From JACDDK01 sp041747155 (GTDB lineage Bacteria; Actinomycetota; Rubrobacteria; Rubrobacterales; Rubrobacteraceae): a DNA stretch of 64,000 bases. Each line of letters opens with the position of its first letter. Positions within the stretch are counted from its first letter, which is position 1. Under the pieces are notes generated by a model. It worked only from the letters and a program-made list of their open reading frames with translations, searched no databases and was not told where the DNA came from. The stretch lies in assembly GCA_041747155.1 (NCBI GenBank), contig JBGTFQ010000188.1, forward strand, positions 1-64,000, given 5' to 3'. This document shows positions 43,807 to 52,892 of the stretch, piece after piece. A program made the translations under genes and the position numbers.

Positions 43807-44532
43807 CTATTGAGCTTCGGCAGAGAGCAGGCCAAGTTCAGTGGCGCGGACCGCCGCCTGAGTTCGGTCGGAGACACCGAACTTGGCGATTATGTGTTGA
43901 ACGTGGGCCTTCACGGTACCGACGCTAACCAGGAGGTTCCTGGCTATCATGGGGTTCGTTTGACCTTCCGCCATGAGGCGCACCACTTCTACCTCCCGGT
44001 TCGTGAGCGGCTCGACCGGAGGGTCTGGAAGCCTGCGCGCCGGCTGCGAAGAGCTGGCTGTCTGCTCCTTCTCACTCGCTAGGTGGCGGAGCAGGCGCAT
44101 TGCTAGATCCTGGTCCAGGGTGGACTCCCCCGATAGCACCCGCCGCACAGCGCTCACCAACTCCTCCCTTGAGGAGCCCTTGAGTACATAACCGGCGGCG
44201 CCAGCTTTGACCGCCTCGAAGAGATATTCGGGGTCCTCGTGCATAGTCACCATTACGATGCTGGTGCGAGGATGCTCTCTCTTAATAATCTGGGTAGCCG
44301 CGAGCCCGTCCAACTCCGGCATCCTTACATCCATCAGGATCAGATCCGGTCCGAAGCGCCGACACAGGTCGATGGCTTCCTGACCGTTCGCCGCCTCGCC
44401 CACAACCTCAAGATCTACCTCGTCGGCGAGCATTCCACGAATGCCCTCCCGGACCAAAGCGTGGTCGTCAGCGAGGATCAATCGGGCCGCACGAGACTGG
44501 GATTTACCGTCCATCGTCTTCCTTTGCTCCAT
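43807..44532 (-). CDS. NarL/LuxR-family response regulator
   Basis: A 241-residue regulator: receiver domain with phospho-acceptor Asp in PDLILMDVRMPELDG, the EDPEYLFEAVKAGAAGYVLK region, and a C-terminal LuxR HTH (PLTNREVEVVRLMAEGQTNP, NLLVSVGTVKAHVQHIIAKF). It overlaps the 3' end of the kinase gene by 29 bp, and the two clearly form a two-component pair. Targets are unknown; the nearest candidates are the secreted subtilase upstream and the MFS array downstream. Confidence 0.95.
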   Translation of the reverse strand: MEQRKTMDGKSQSRAARLILADDHALVREGIRGMLADEVDLEVVGEAANGQEAIDLCRRFGPDLILMDVRMPELDGLAATQIIKREHPRTSIVMVTMHEDPEYLFEAVKAGAAGYVLKGSSREELVSAVRRVLSGESTLDQDLAMRLLRHLASEKEQTASSSQPARRLPDPPVEPLTNREVEVVRLMAEGQTNPMIARNLLVSVGTVKAHVQHIIAKFGVSDRTQAAVRATELGLLSAEAQ

Positions 44533-45577
44533 CGATTGGGACCTGCGCGACCACCAAAGTGCCTACGCTCGGCTTGCTAAGAACCTCCAGCTTGCCTCCG
44601 ATCAAGGCGACCCGCTCTCGCATCCCGTAAAGACCGACCCGCTCACCCCAAGCGCCACCACCCACAACATTGCTTGTCTCAAAGCCGCTGCCCCAGTCCC
44701 TGATCCGGAGCCGTACAGCCCCATTCAGCCGCGAGAGCTTGATCCTTGCCCGGTACGTACCCGCATGCTTACGCACATTGGTCAGCGCTTCCTGCGCCAC
44801 CCGGAAGAGCGCCGTCTCCACCTCAGCCGGAAGCCGCTCCTTACCGAGAGCCTCACAATACCTCACGTTCCAGCCTTCCTTCCGAAGCGCCTCGACCTGC
44901 ATGGCAGTCGCGGCCGCTAGACCGAAGTCGTCGAGCGCTGTTGGCCGCAAGCGCCCTATGACCTGGCGTGACTCCACAACCACCCCCTGAACCAACTCCA
45001 ACACCCGGCGAAGCTCTTGGCTATCAGGGTTCCTGGCTGCGTAGGTCTCCAAAAGACTGTGAGCGGCGACCGCAGTCTGGGCTAGACCGTCATGTACCTC
45101 GTAAGATACGCGGCGACGCTCCTCTTCTTGTGCGGCCAGCATTCGTCCGATCAAGTCTCGCGGCGGGCGGTCACCGGCCCCGAGCTGCGATACAAGGGTC
45201 ATCGTATCCCAGTTGGTCCACTGCTCCACGATCTTACTATCTGCGATACGAAAGATTGAGATCCCCGTCGTTGACATTTTCCTGCCGGTAGGAACTATGC
45301 CTAAAAACTCGCCTCGATGAGTACCGTGGTCCGTCCAGCGCACCACGACCCTGTCGCCTACCGAGATCTCATCCTGGATAGAAACGTGTAGGTCGGGGAA
45401 GGCGTCAATAAAGCTCGCCAGGCTCTGCTTAAAGCTTTCGAGTCCGCTTTTCTCCCAAACGGCTCTGTCGTGGCCGACTAGATCTTCGGCAAGGAAGTCA
45501 TTCGCTGCTTCCAGGTTGCGCCGATTCATGACTTCTTCGTAAAAACGGCGGACTATGATTCTATTCTCCTCGGACAC
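44504..45577 (-). CDS. SnoaL-like domain fused to a NarL-partner histidine kinase
   Basis: A soluble 357-residue protein. Residues 1-~130 are a SnoaL/ester-cyclase-like cone domain (IIVRRFYEEVMNRRNLEAAN, HRGEFLGIVPTGRKMSTTGI, SIFRIADSKIVEQWTNWDTM). Residues ~140-210 are a HisKA_3 dimerisation domain with the His in RRRVSYEVHDGLAQTA. The remainder is an HATPase domain (RVAQEALTNVRKHAG, RDWGSGFE). SnoaL folds bind small hydrophobic molecules, so the N-terminus probably senses a metabolite in the cytosol. No TM helices. ATG 45577 is the 5' end; overlap with the regulator gene shows co-translation. Confidence 0.88.
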   Translation of the reverse strand: MSEENRIIVRRFYEEVMNRRNLEAANDFLAEDLVGHDRAVWEKSGLESFKQSLASFIDAFPDLHVSIQDEISVGDRVVVRWTDHGTHRGEFLGIVPTGRKMSTTGISIFRIADSKIVEQWTNWDTMTLVSQLGAGDRPPRDLIGRMLAAQEEERRRVSYEVHDGLAQTAVAAHSLLETYAARNPDSQELRRVLELVQGVVVESRQVIGRLRPTALDDFGLAAATAMQVEALRKEGWNVRYCEALGKERLPAEVETALFRVAQEALTNVRKHAGTYRARIKLSRLNGAVRLRIRDWGSGFETSNVVGGGAWGERVGLYGMRERVALIGGKLEVLSKPSVGTLVVAQVPIDGAKEDDGR

Positions 45578-45793
45578 GGCTCGCGATCTTTCTCTAAAGA
45601 TTTGACGCTATTTTACCTCAATAGTCTATTCGACACCCCAATTACGATTAACTCATAACCACGGGTCCGCGACCAAAAAGCTTCGGAATCAAAGTTTGAG
45701 TTAGAGGATCGCGAGCAGCATTCGCGATCCTCCTTGAAGAACAGTCCGATAAAACTATCTTACCCGTACGTCATCGACTCATCAACGTTCTTG

Positions 45794-47251
45794 CTACCAG
45801 GATACCGCGCTCAGAGCATTGATGCGTCCGTAGCCGTAGTATGGATCCCACCCGCGAGCTCCCAGGTCAACTGCGGTTCTCTCTATCCGATAACGGATCT
45901 GGTAGTTATTAAGTCCCTGGCTGGCTAGCAACGCAGCCAGGCCCGACACATGCGGAGCAGCCATGCTGGTACCGTTCATGTAAGCGAATTTTCCTCCAGG
46001 CGCGGTGGAAAGGATTTTTACACCAGGTGCGGAGACGTCTACATAGCTCTGGACGTTGGAGAAGTTGGCCCAGTAGTTATTTGAATTGGTGGCGGCTACG
46101 GCCAGGGATCGCGAGAAGGCCGCCGGATACTCCACCGGGTTCCCCTTCTGGGCATCATTACCGGCCGCTACTACGACCACGATACCGTGATTCCAGGCGT
46201 TGTTGACCGCTGCCTCGTAGGCCGGCATGTATGGCATAGGACCGCCCAACGAGAGGTTGGCGACCTTTATGTTGGAATAGCTTGCATTGGAAGCGAAGTA
46301 ATTCAGGGCGTTGATCGCGCTCTGAGCAGGACACCTAATCTCGTATCCGTTGACATCATAGTCGGTGTTGCCTACCCACGTTGGTCCACAGACTTTGGCG
46401 GCCAGTATCTGGCTTCGTGGGGCGGTACCGGCGACACCGAAGCCATTGTTAGTAGATGCGGCCACGGTTCCAGCAACGTGGGTGCCGTGTCCCGAATCTG
46501 AGTAACCATAGTTGATGTTGGCTACAGAGTCACCGCTGAAGAAGTCCCATTGCCATACTATCTTGCTCCGTAAATCGGGATGGTTAACGTCGAACCCGGT
46601 GTCCAGTACAGCTACGCGTGCCCCATATCCGGTCGTCTTGTCCCATGCCAAGTGGGTTCCTGTTCTGGTGAAGTCCCACTGATACCCAGCTCGAAAGTAC
46701 GGATCGTTGGGCACGAAGCTAGGCTTGGATAGGTAATTGTAGGAGACCGACGCAACGTCGGTGGAGTGTTCCAGCTCTTGCTTCTTCCGGCTCAGGTCTT
46801 CCTGGCGAGTCTTCTGGAAATCTTCATTCTTTACTTTGGAGAAAGAAAGCACATCAGCATCCACTTTGGGAAGCCTTTGTAGTTTGTCGTCGACCTTTGC
46901 GCCGACTGTATCGTTGACCTTCTTCTTTTCTGCATCAGATACATCCGACTCGTAGGTAACGATTAACTCACCTGATACATATAGATTGCCCTTTGAATCT
47001 TTGTCAGCAACTATCTGAGCGTTGCCTGCAGATCCAGCCGAACCGCTGTTTGGCATCTGCGGGAGCGGACGCTTCTCAAGCTTCGTCGGATGCTCGGGCA
47101 TCGCCTGTTTCTCTAGTTTCGGCGTCTGAGCCCATGCACTAGGCACAACAAGTACGAGAGATATAATGCAGGTCAGTACCGCTGTCACAAACTTGCGTAG
47201 CAGCGACCCATGAGTTGCATAGATACCTTCTTGGCCAACAAGTTCCTTCAT
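45794..47251 (-). CDS. Secreted subtilisin-like (S8) serine protease with prodomain
   Basis: A 485-residue pre-pro-protease: signal peptide (FVTAVLTCIISLVLVVPSAW, cut near residue 42), a ~130-residue propeptide (ELIVTYESDVSDAEKKKVND, LSFSKVKNEDFQKTRQEDLS), then an S8 domain with Asp in VAVLDTGFDVNHPDL, His in GHGTHVAGTVAAS, oxyanion Asn in VVVAAGND and Ser in MNGTSMAAPHVSGLAALLAS. It resembles thermitase/fervidolysin types. GGAGG precedes the ATG. It is the last gene of a minus-strand run that includes a peptide exporter and twin precursor-like proteins, so it could process an exported peptide outside the cell, or be a general protease. Confidence 0.9.
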   Translation of the reverse strand: MKELVGQEGIYATHGSLLRKFVTAVLTCIISLVLVVPSAWAQTPKLEKQAMPEHPTKLEKRPLPQMPNSGSAGSAGNAQIVADKDSKGNLYVSGELIVTYESDVSDAEKKKVNDTVGAKVDDKLQRLPKVDADVLSFSKVKNEDFQKTRQEDLSRKKQELEHSTDVASVSYNYLSKPSFVPNDPYFRAGYQWDFTRTGTHLAWDKTTGYGARVAVLDTGFDVNHPDLRSKIVWQWDFFSGDSVANINYGYSDSGHGTHVAGTVAASTNNGFGVAGTAPRSQILAAKVCGPTWVGNTDYDVNGYEIRCPAQSAINALNYFASNASYSNIKVANLSLGGPMPYMPAYEAAVNNAWNHGIVVVVAAGNDAQKGNPVEYPAAFSRSLAVAATNSNNYWANFSNVQSYVDVSAPGVKILSTAPGGKFAYMNGTSMAAPHVSGLAALLASQGLNNYQIRYRIERTAVDLGARGWDPYYGYGRINALSAVSW

Positions 47252-47629
47252 CGTCTTCCTCCTTTTGCTTTCTAGCCACCTTTGGGCTGTTCACTGGTTA
47301 AAGGTTAGAAGTGATCGAGGGACAGCGCATCCGCCAGATAGCCATTCTTTTATTGGTCAGGTGACTATAATTCGATTACACTTGCGGCCTGAAGGCTATT
47401 TATTTGGATTACATGCTCCGAGCCGCTTATGCGATGAGCACCAGATCGTAATTTGTAGAGTCTCGGCTTGTGTTTTGGAAAGATTGATGTCGTCGGAATT
47501 CCAGGTATCTAGAGAGTGGTTTCCGGCTGGTTTTGCGAGCGTAGCTTCCTGGTCGTACGCTATGAGTAGCTTGTACTCGTGCGATACAATCGCCGTTTGT
47601 GGCATGAGGTCGGCATCGGATTCTCTACT
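47252..47629. other. 378-bp intergenic region without a gene
   Basis: No ORF with a ribosome site and homology is visible here. It carries the 5' region of the secreted S8 protease gene (minus strand) and the end of the DUF3105 gene. No clear Crp-type palindrome was found by eye. Confidence 0.5.
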
Positions 47630-48331
47630 TTAAGGTTTCCCTTCCCCATCGGTACATGGTGCGCCCGGCTCAGGGGTTTGAGGGCCTTCCGTGAAAGACT
47701 CCACGAACTGCTTCAGCCGAGGATCATCCGCTTCTTTCAGGAGCAGTTGCTTTCCCCACGCCGAGACTACCACCGGAGCAGGTAGATTAAGGTAAGGGCT
47801 GACTAACACGTAGTCCTGATCGCTCGCAACATCTTGCAAGGCTTCTGCCTGTCCTGCGGGTAGATCCGGACGGTAAGTAACCCACACTGCGCCGTGCTCC
47901 ATAGAATGCACGGCCCGTTCGTCTTTGATCGAAGTTTCGTAGAACCCACAGTTCTGCCACACCGGCCAGTGGTCTCCTGCCACTGGCGGGGTTTGCGAGT
48001 AAGAGACGCTCTTCTCAACATGGTCCGGACGCTCAGGAACCTTGAAGCTTTGCACCCCCTCTGGCGGTGCTGGCCTGTCCGACGAATCTTGATCCACCTG
48101 TTCGCCGCACGAAGTCACCGCAAGAACCAAAGATACGATTGCCAAGGCCAGGATTAGCTTGCTGACTTTAGGCCATGCAATAAGCTTGGCGACTCGCTGC
48201 TTTATTGGCCGGTAAGCTCCTTTATCGTTTGCCCTGTTCAACGATGAACCGCCTGAATCACGAAACTTGCAGCACAAACGATTCGAATCACCTACACCTA
48301 TTGTGTTATCGCTAAAGTTTGGAAGCTTCAC
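47630..48331 (-). CDS. DUF3105-domain membrane-anchored protein
   Basis: Up to 233 residues with a single N-terminal TM helix (LILALAIVSLVLAVTSC, residues ~60-77) and a C-terminal DUF3105 domain: SYSQTPPVAGDHWPVWQNCG, AVHSMEHGAVWVTYRPDLP, VLVSPYLNLPAPVVVSAWGK. The conserved His/Glu set of this domain suggests metal binding, but its role is unknown in general. The GTG start at 48331 leaves an unusual ~58-residue basic N-terminus; a TTG further in is an alternative. It sits 12 bp after the Crp-like gene on the same strand. Confidence 0.82.
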   Translation of the reverse strand: MKLPNFSDNTIGVGDSNRLCCKFRDSGGSSLNRANDKGAYRPIKQRVAKLIAWPKVSKLILALAIVSLVLAVTSCGEQVDQDSSDRPAPPEGVQSFKVPERPDHVEKSVSYSQTPPVAGDHWPVWQNCGFYETSIKDERAVHSMEHGAVWVTYRPDLPAGQAEALQDVASDQDYVLVSPYLNLPAPVVVSAWGKQLLLKEADDPRLKQFVESFTEGPQTPEPGAPCTDGEGKP

Positions 48332-48343
48332 ACGGGGACCTTT

Positions 48344-49039
48344 CTATAGGGCGCGCTGGTAGAGAGCTGACACATCGTGGACGACTATGCGATGGTCCGA
48401 ACCTATCGAGATATGCCCATGCCGTCTATGGAAGCCGAGGGCGTAATTAACTCTAACTCGGGAGGCACCCACCAAGGCTGCCAGATCTGTTTGCGTCATG
48501 CGCAAAGGTATAAGAACGCTACCGTCCGGAGCTGGTTCGCCATATTCTCGGGCAAAGGCTAGGAGTTGACTTGCTACCCGCCCTTGGATATCCAGCGCTG
48601 CGAGCGATCTCGCGTGGTTGTTGGCTAGACGTAACCTGCGAGAGAGGATACTGACCAAGTTATAAGTCATCGCTGGCATCTCTCGCATGCTTGTCCAGAA
48701 GGCGGAGCGATCCATCCAGAGTAGGACGGATTGGTCCAAGGTGATGACGGTGGCAGAACGCCCCAGACTGTCGGCTAGGCTCATCTCTCCTACTACCTCG
48801 CCCGCTCCGAGAATAGCGAGTATGACTTCACTGTCATGCACTTCGTCACTGTAGACTTTTACGCTGCCGCTGACGATTATGTAGACGGTCTCTCCGGGCT
48901 GCTCGGCCGTTATTACGTTGTATCCAGCGGGAAAGCTCTTGCGGTGCAGTAGGGTGTTCAGATTCGATAACTGCTCGGCATTCAAATTTTGGAACAGAGG
49001 AATTGTGGCCAGAGTGTTGGGCTCTTGTACAGCCGGCAT
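48344..49039 (-). CDS. Crp/Fnr-family transcriptional regulator
   Basis: A 231-residue protein with a cNMP-binding beta-roll (IPLFQNLNAEQLSNLNTLLH, KSFPAGYNVITAEQPGETVY, GEVVGEMSLADSLGRSATVI), a long dimer helix and a C-terminal winged HTH (MTQTDLAALVGASRVRVNYA). The phosphate-binding GEMSLADSLGRSAT loop is intact, so it may bind cAMP or cGMP. It lies 48 bp after the cNMP-domain ABC exporter gene. A role in controlling the exporter/precursor run is likely from position. Confidence 0.92.
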   Translation of the reverse strand: MPAVQEPNTLATIPLFQNLNAEQLSNLNTLLHRKSFPAGYNVITAEQPGETVYIIVSGSVKVYSDEVHDSEVILAILGAGEVVGEMSLADSLGRSATVITLDQSVLLWMDRSAFWTSMREMPAMTYNLVSILSRRLRLANNHARSLAALDIQGRVASQLLAFAREYGEPAPDGSVLIPLRMTQTDLAALVGASRVRVNYALGFHRRHGHISIGSDHRIVVHDVSALYQRAL

Positions 49040-49087
49040 ACCTAACCTCCCGCTACTAAACTATTCGCTTACATCTATCATAAAACA

Positions 49088-51991
49088 TTAGCGCAAGATA
49101 GCCAGGTTCGCCTGGCGACGGGCCTCTACGACGCTCTCAAAGGCGTCGCGCAGGTCGGGGACGGTCCGCAGGAGGCTGAGGAATTGTTCGCGGTCGAGCC
49201 TCAACAAGATGCTGGGGGCGCGCGCCCGGACGGTTGCCGCACGCGGCACGTCATCCAGCAGCGCCATCTCCCCGAAGTAGTCTCCATCGCGGAGCATTGC
49301 GAGTCGCCGTTCTTCCCCAGTCGGACCAATGGTCACCACCTCCACCTCTCCGCGTGCGACTATATACAGGTTTTCGCCAGGATCTCCCTCTTCGAAGATC
49401 GTTTCGCCTTCCGTGTAACGCTCGGTAAGGAAATGATCCGCGAGTGCTGCCAGCAAAACCCCGTCCAGATTCTTGAAGAACGGTACGCCTTGCAGGCGCG
49501 TAGCTTCAAGGCCAACATATTGTTCGTTTGCGCCGATCACGAAGCCATGTTGCTGCTCCCACAAGCGATGATAGAGGCCCCTCATGCCCAGCAGTTCCTC
49601 ATGGGTGCCCTGCTCGACCAGGCGGCCGTGTTCGAGCACGGCGATGAGATCATACCCGACCACGGAAGAGAGCCGGTGGGTAACGGTTATAGTAGTGCGT
49701 TGCTGGGAAATTTTCGCTAGAGTGGAGTTGATGGCGGCCTCGGTCTGCGGATCCAGCGCGGAAGTAGGCTCGTCGAGGACGAGTATAGCCGGATCTCTCA
49801 GGATTGCCCGCGCCAGGGCGATGCGCTGACGCTGACCACCAGAGAGGCGGCCGCCGCGCTCCCCAACCACCGTCTCGTATCCTTGGGGCAACCCCACAAT
49901 GAAGTCGTGGATCTCCGCTGACCGCGCCGCCTCTTCCACCTCATGATCCGTGGCGGAAAGCTTTCCCAAACGGATATTCTCTCGCACCGTGTCATTGAAG
50001 AGGAACGTATCCTGGAAGACCGCGCCGATCTGTTCCCGCAGCGACTCCTGCGAGATCTGCTTTAGGTCCTGGCCGTCCAATCTCACCGAACCGTTTGTAG
50101 GATCGTAGAATCTCATGAGAAGGTTCAGGAGCGTGCTCTTTCCGGAGCCGCTGGGGCCAACGAAGGCTACGGATCGCCCGGCCGGGATCGTGATGCTTAC
50201 CCCTTGCAGGTTTGTCTGCTCGCCAGTGTAACTGAAGTCGACCTCATCGAGGCTTATCTCCTCCGAGAGCCGCGGCGCTGGTTTCGCATCTGTCTCGTCG
50301 GTAATTTCGGGCTGCTCCTCTAACAGTTCATTCACCCGCTGCATCCCGCCAGAGGCCTCCTGCAGCATCTGCACGATCCCGGATATTGAGCTGAGTGGCC
50401 CCGTCACGTTGCCGAGTAGTCCCTGGAAAGCGAACAGCGACCCGATAGTGAGATTCCCGCGTATAACCATAAATGCCCCAACGGCAAGTGCCACCACCTG
50501 GACAAAGGAAACGCTGAGACCCGCCGTCGTCCCCATCAAGGAACCGAGAAAGGCGCTTCGCAGGGTGCTTTGCCGGAGTCGTTCGATCTCTTCGCGAAAG
50601 CCCCCTATCGCCATCTCCTGCAGACCAAAGGCCTTGACGATAGGCTGGGCGCCGACATTCTCCTGGGCGACGCTTGCCACTCTTCCCGCGTCCTCTTGCT
50701 GTTCGTAACTCGCCCTGGCGGCCCGCCCTCCGAACAGAGCTGGTCCCAGAAACAGTATAGGCAGCACCAGCGTACACAGCAACGCCAAGCGCCACTCAAG
50801 GACGAATAGTATGACGGCACTGATACCGAAGCTGAGAACGAGGGTAGTTAGGGCGGGGATCACGCCCGTCAATGCTCCCGCGACCACCATCAAGTCGTCG
50901 GTCATTCGGGACATCAGGTCCCCAACCCGGGAGCGGGTATAGAAACTCAAAGAGAGCCGCTGAAGATGGCCGAACATCTTTAGGCGCAGATCGTTCAGCA
51001 CGTTGGCGCTTACACGGGCGGATAGATAATCTTCGCCCAGGCTGACTACAGACTGGAAGATGAAGAAGCCGACCAACGCCCCCAGGATCAGGACGAGTAG
51101 ACTGACGTTTCCCGGGCGTAAGGCATCGTCTATGAGGAATTTAGTGCTCAAAGGCAAGATTATCCCGAAGGCGGCGCCGACCAAAGAGCCTAAGATAATG
51201 AGCAGCTCCTGGGTCCAGTAGGGCCGCAGGTAAGAAAAAGAGAGCCGCAAGACACCCATCATCCCGATTACTGGAGCCCGGCGAGCCTTCAAAGCGGAGA
51301 GCCACTCCCGTCCCAGAGCGTGGACCGGCTTTCCATAAGCCGCCTCCGCCACGGGGTCTGGCGCTTCGGCGTCGAACTCCTGGACGAACTGCTTGAATCG
51401 ATCCGGACCGTAGACTTCGAGCAAGAAGGCGACGAACGAGGTGGCGACCTGATAGTAAAGTACTCCTATTGAGGCTGCGGGGCCTCGCAGCACTTCAGCC
51501 AGAAGAGGACGGCCGCCGCTCTGAGCTTCGACCAGGGCGGCGTCGAGCCTGACCGGTTCGATCTCAGTGCTCCTCTGTACGACGTACCCTAGAAGCCCAT
51601 CCACGAGCGCTGTCGCCCCGGAGATCTCGACACTCACCGAAGAGGCCAACACCATCTCTACGACGGAGCGCTCCAAATCTTCCCCTGGAGCATCTGACGT
51701 ATAGACAGCGTGGATGCGTCCAACCGCGTTGTCCAAGGTCCAACCGCTTCGCCTCTGGTCCGAAAGTTGCTCCTCGCTCGGCACGTCGCTCAGATAAACT
51801 GGGGTCTGAGCGTTAGGCGTATCTCGGAGCGCAAGAGCGTCAAAGACAGCGCTCCGAGTTGTCTCCAGCCGAGAGGCGATCTGCGACGCATCTCTTTCGG
51901 CAGCAGATTCGGTTAAGAACCGTAGAACGAAGTTTGGCGAATGATGTTCGAGCCACTGTGGGAGTGGTTGATTGTCAGGGATTTGGCTCAT
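49088..51991 (-). CDS. ABC exporter with pseudo-peptidase-like N-terminus and C-terminal cNMP-binding domain
   Basis: A 967-residue fusion. Residues 1-~240 resemble the MA-type peptidase fold (ALVDGLLGYVVQRS, FLLEVYGPDRFKQFVQEFDA, AAYGKPVHALGREWLSALKA) but lack any HExxH. Residues ~250-560 are a six-TM exporter domain. The ATPase domain follows: Walker A GPSGSGKST, LSGGQRQRIALA, ILVLDEPTSALD, and H-loop VTHRL. The final ~130 residues are a cNMP-binding beta-roll (FFKNLDGVLLAALADHFLTE, GDYFGEMALLDDVPRAATVR). The layout recalls bacteriocin exporters of the NHLP type, which carry a cNMP domain, but with a different N-terminus. It follows the two precursor-like genes on the same strand and is the likely exporter. 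Confidence 0.88.
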   Translation of the reverse strand: MSQIPDNQPLPQWLEHHSPNFVLRFLTESAAERDASQIASRLETTRSAVFDALALRDTPNAQTPVYLSDVPSEEQLSDQRRSGWTLDNAVGRIHAVYTSDAPGEDLERSVVEMVLASSVSVEISGATALVDGLLGYVVQRSTEIEPVRLDAALVEAQSGGRPLLAEVLRGPAASIGVLYYQVATSFVAFLLEVYGPDRFKQFVQEFDAEAPDPVAEAAYGKPVHALGREWLSALKARRAPVIGMMGVLRLSFSYLRPYWTQELLIILGSLVGAAFGIILPLSTKFLIDDALRPGNVSLLVLILGALVGFFIFQSVVSLGEDYLSARVSANVLNDLRLKMFGHLQRLSLSFYTRSRVGDLMSRMTDDLMVVAGALTGVIPALTTLVLSFGISAVILFVLEWRLALLCTLVLPILFLGPALFGGRAARASYEQQEDAGRVASVAQENVGAQPIVKAFGLQEMAIGGFREEIERLRQSTLRSAFLGSLMGTTAGLSVSFVQVVALAVGAFMVIRGNLTIGSLFAFQGLLGNVTGPLSSISGIVQMLQEASGGMQRVNELLEEQPEITDETDAKPAPRLSEEISLDEVDFSYTGEQTNLQGVSITIPAGRSVAFVGPSGSGKSTLLNLLMRFYDPTNGSVRLDGQDLKQISQESLREQIGAVFQDTFLFNDTVRENIRLGKLSATDHEVEEAARSAEIHDFIVGLPQGYETVVGERGGRLSGGQRQRIALARAILRDPAILVLDEPTSALDPQTEAAINSTLAKISQQRTTITVTHRLSSVVGYDLIAVLEHGRLVEQGTHEELLGMRGLYHRLWEQQHGFVIGANEQYVGLEATRLQGVPFFKNLDGVLLAALADHFLTERYTEGETIFEEGDPGENLYIVARGEVEVVTIGPTGEERRLAMLRDGDYFGEMALLDDVPRAATVRARAPSILLRLDREQFLSLLRTVPDLRDAFESVVEARRQANLAILR

Positions 51992-52175
51992 GCCTTCGCT
52001 TCCGCACGATACTGGAGGAACAACAATAACTTAGCAGCAAACTGTGAAACTAGCCGCAATATGCCTCCCGGCTTTTTATGATCAGCCGCCTGCAAAACTG
52101 GTTCGACAAGCCTTGTACGTTAGTAGGGCCGACCGTATATTCAATTCCTTATGTTCGACTTCGCTACGCAGAGTT

Positions 52176-52213
52176 GATGAGAGGCGGACCTTGCGCAAGG
52201 TCCGCCTCTCATC
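52176..52213 (-). terminator. Perfect 19-bp stem-loop after precursor-like gene A
   Basis: Arms GATGAGAGGCGGACCTTGC and its exact complement (52195-52213) abut with no spare loop bases. It starts 10 bp after the stop of the precursor-like gene (52224) and lies before the exporter gene. On the plus strand TTT follows. It probably stops or stabilises most transcripts so that precursor exceeds exporter. Confidence 0.8.
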
Positions 52214-52223
52214 TTTGGACTAT

Positions 52224-52745
52224 CTATCGCCAACACCCATACCGATAATACTCTCGACTGCCACTAGCATTCTGCCAGTGACCAGTCCGGTACAACCTAC
52301 CTCCTTGACCCTGACACCAGTCCCCGTAATACATTTGCCAATTCCGAAAGGTTGGACTGTTCCAATTGATCCATCGATGCCAGAGCCAAACGTTGCCCTG
52401 CACATCCTCTTCGTCTCCCTCGGAACCCTCATGGACGAATGCCGTGGCGACCATCGAATCGAGGATTTCGTGCTGCCCCTCGGGAAGTCCATCGTGGAAG
52501 CCATTGAGTTTGTCGGCGAACTCTTCGATCTCTTCCTCGCTCAGTGGTTCCATGTCCTGGTTTTCTCCGACTTGCTGCGCCTCCTCAGAGCCGTCCTCCT
52601 CCGCAGCGTTTACCACTACTGAGGCCGCCTGCAACTTCTCCCTTTCAGAGAGGTTTTTGAAGAACTCATCGAACTTCCTCTGAAACTCTTCTATATCCTG
52701 CTCGTTGGGAGACTCGTTCGGGGGTGTGTTAGTTTGTTCCGTCAT
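52224..52745 (-). CDS. Precursor-like peptide A, acidic leader and Trp-rich two-Cys C-terminus ending GCWR
   Basis: A 173-residue protein in two halves. The N-terminal ~113 residues are acidic and helical and contain an internal repeat (EFQRKFDEFFKNLSEREK, residues 20-37; EFADKLNGFHDGLPEGQH, 75-92). An acidic DEEDVQG stretch (111-117) separates this from a 56-residue C-terminal part with eight Trp and just two Cys (144 and 171), ending YRYGCWR. No signal peptide. Its paralogue B has the same plan. This leader/linker/core organisation, the adjacent exporter and the proteases suggest a bacteriocin-like or RiPP-like precursor cut after DVQG with one disulfide. The function is inferred; no known family was recognised. 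Confidence 0.75.
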   Translation of the reverse strand: MTEQTNTPPNESPNEQDIEEFQRKFDEFFKNLSEREKLQAASVVVNAAEEDGSEEAQQVGENQDMEPLSEEEIEEFADKLNGFHDGLPEGQHEILDSMVATAFVHEGSEGDEEDVQGNVWLWHRWINWNSPTFRNWQMYYGDWCQGQGGRLYRTGHWQNASGSREYYRYGCWR

Positions 52746-52857
52746 GCCCTCTGCCTTCCTGATCCCATCCTAAAGATCGTAGAATCGTTTTACCCTAAGT
52801 CGGAATACCGCTGTACAACTTCGTCTTATTAACGACAACATTCTCCTACAGAATTGC

Positions 52858-52884
52858 AAGGGCGCGGAAAGAATCCACGCCCTT
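52858..52884 (-). terminator. Stem-loop after precursor-like gene B
   Basis: Arms AAGGGCG (52858-52864) and CGCCCTT (52878-52884), 13-nt loop, 9 bp after the stop of gene B. No T-run. It mirrors the stem-loop after gene A. Confidence 0.5.
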
Positions 52885-52892
52885 ACATGGAA

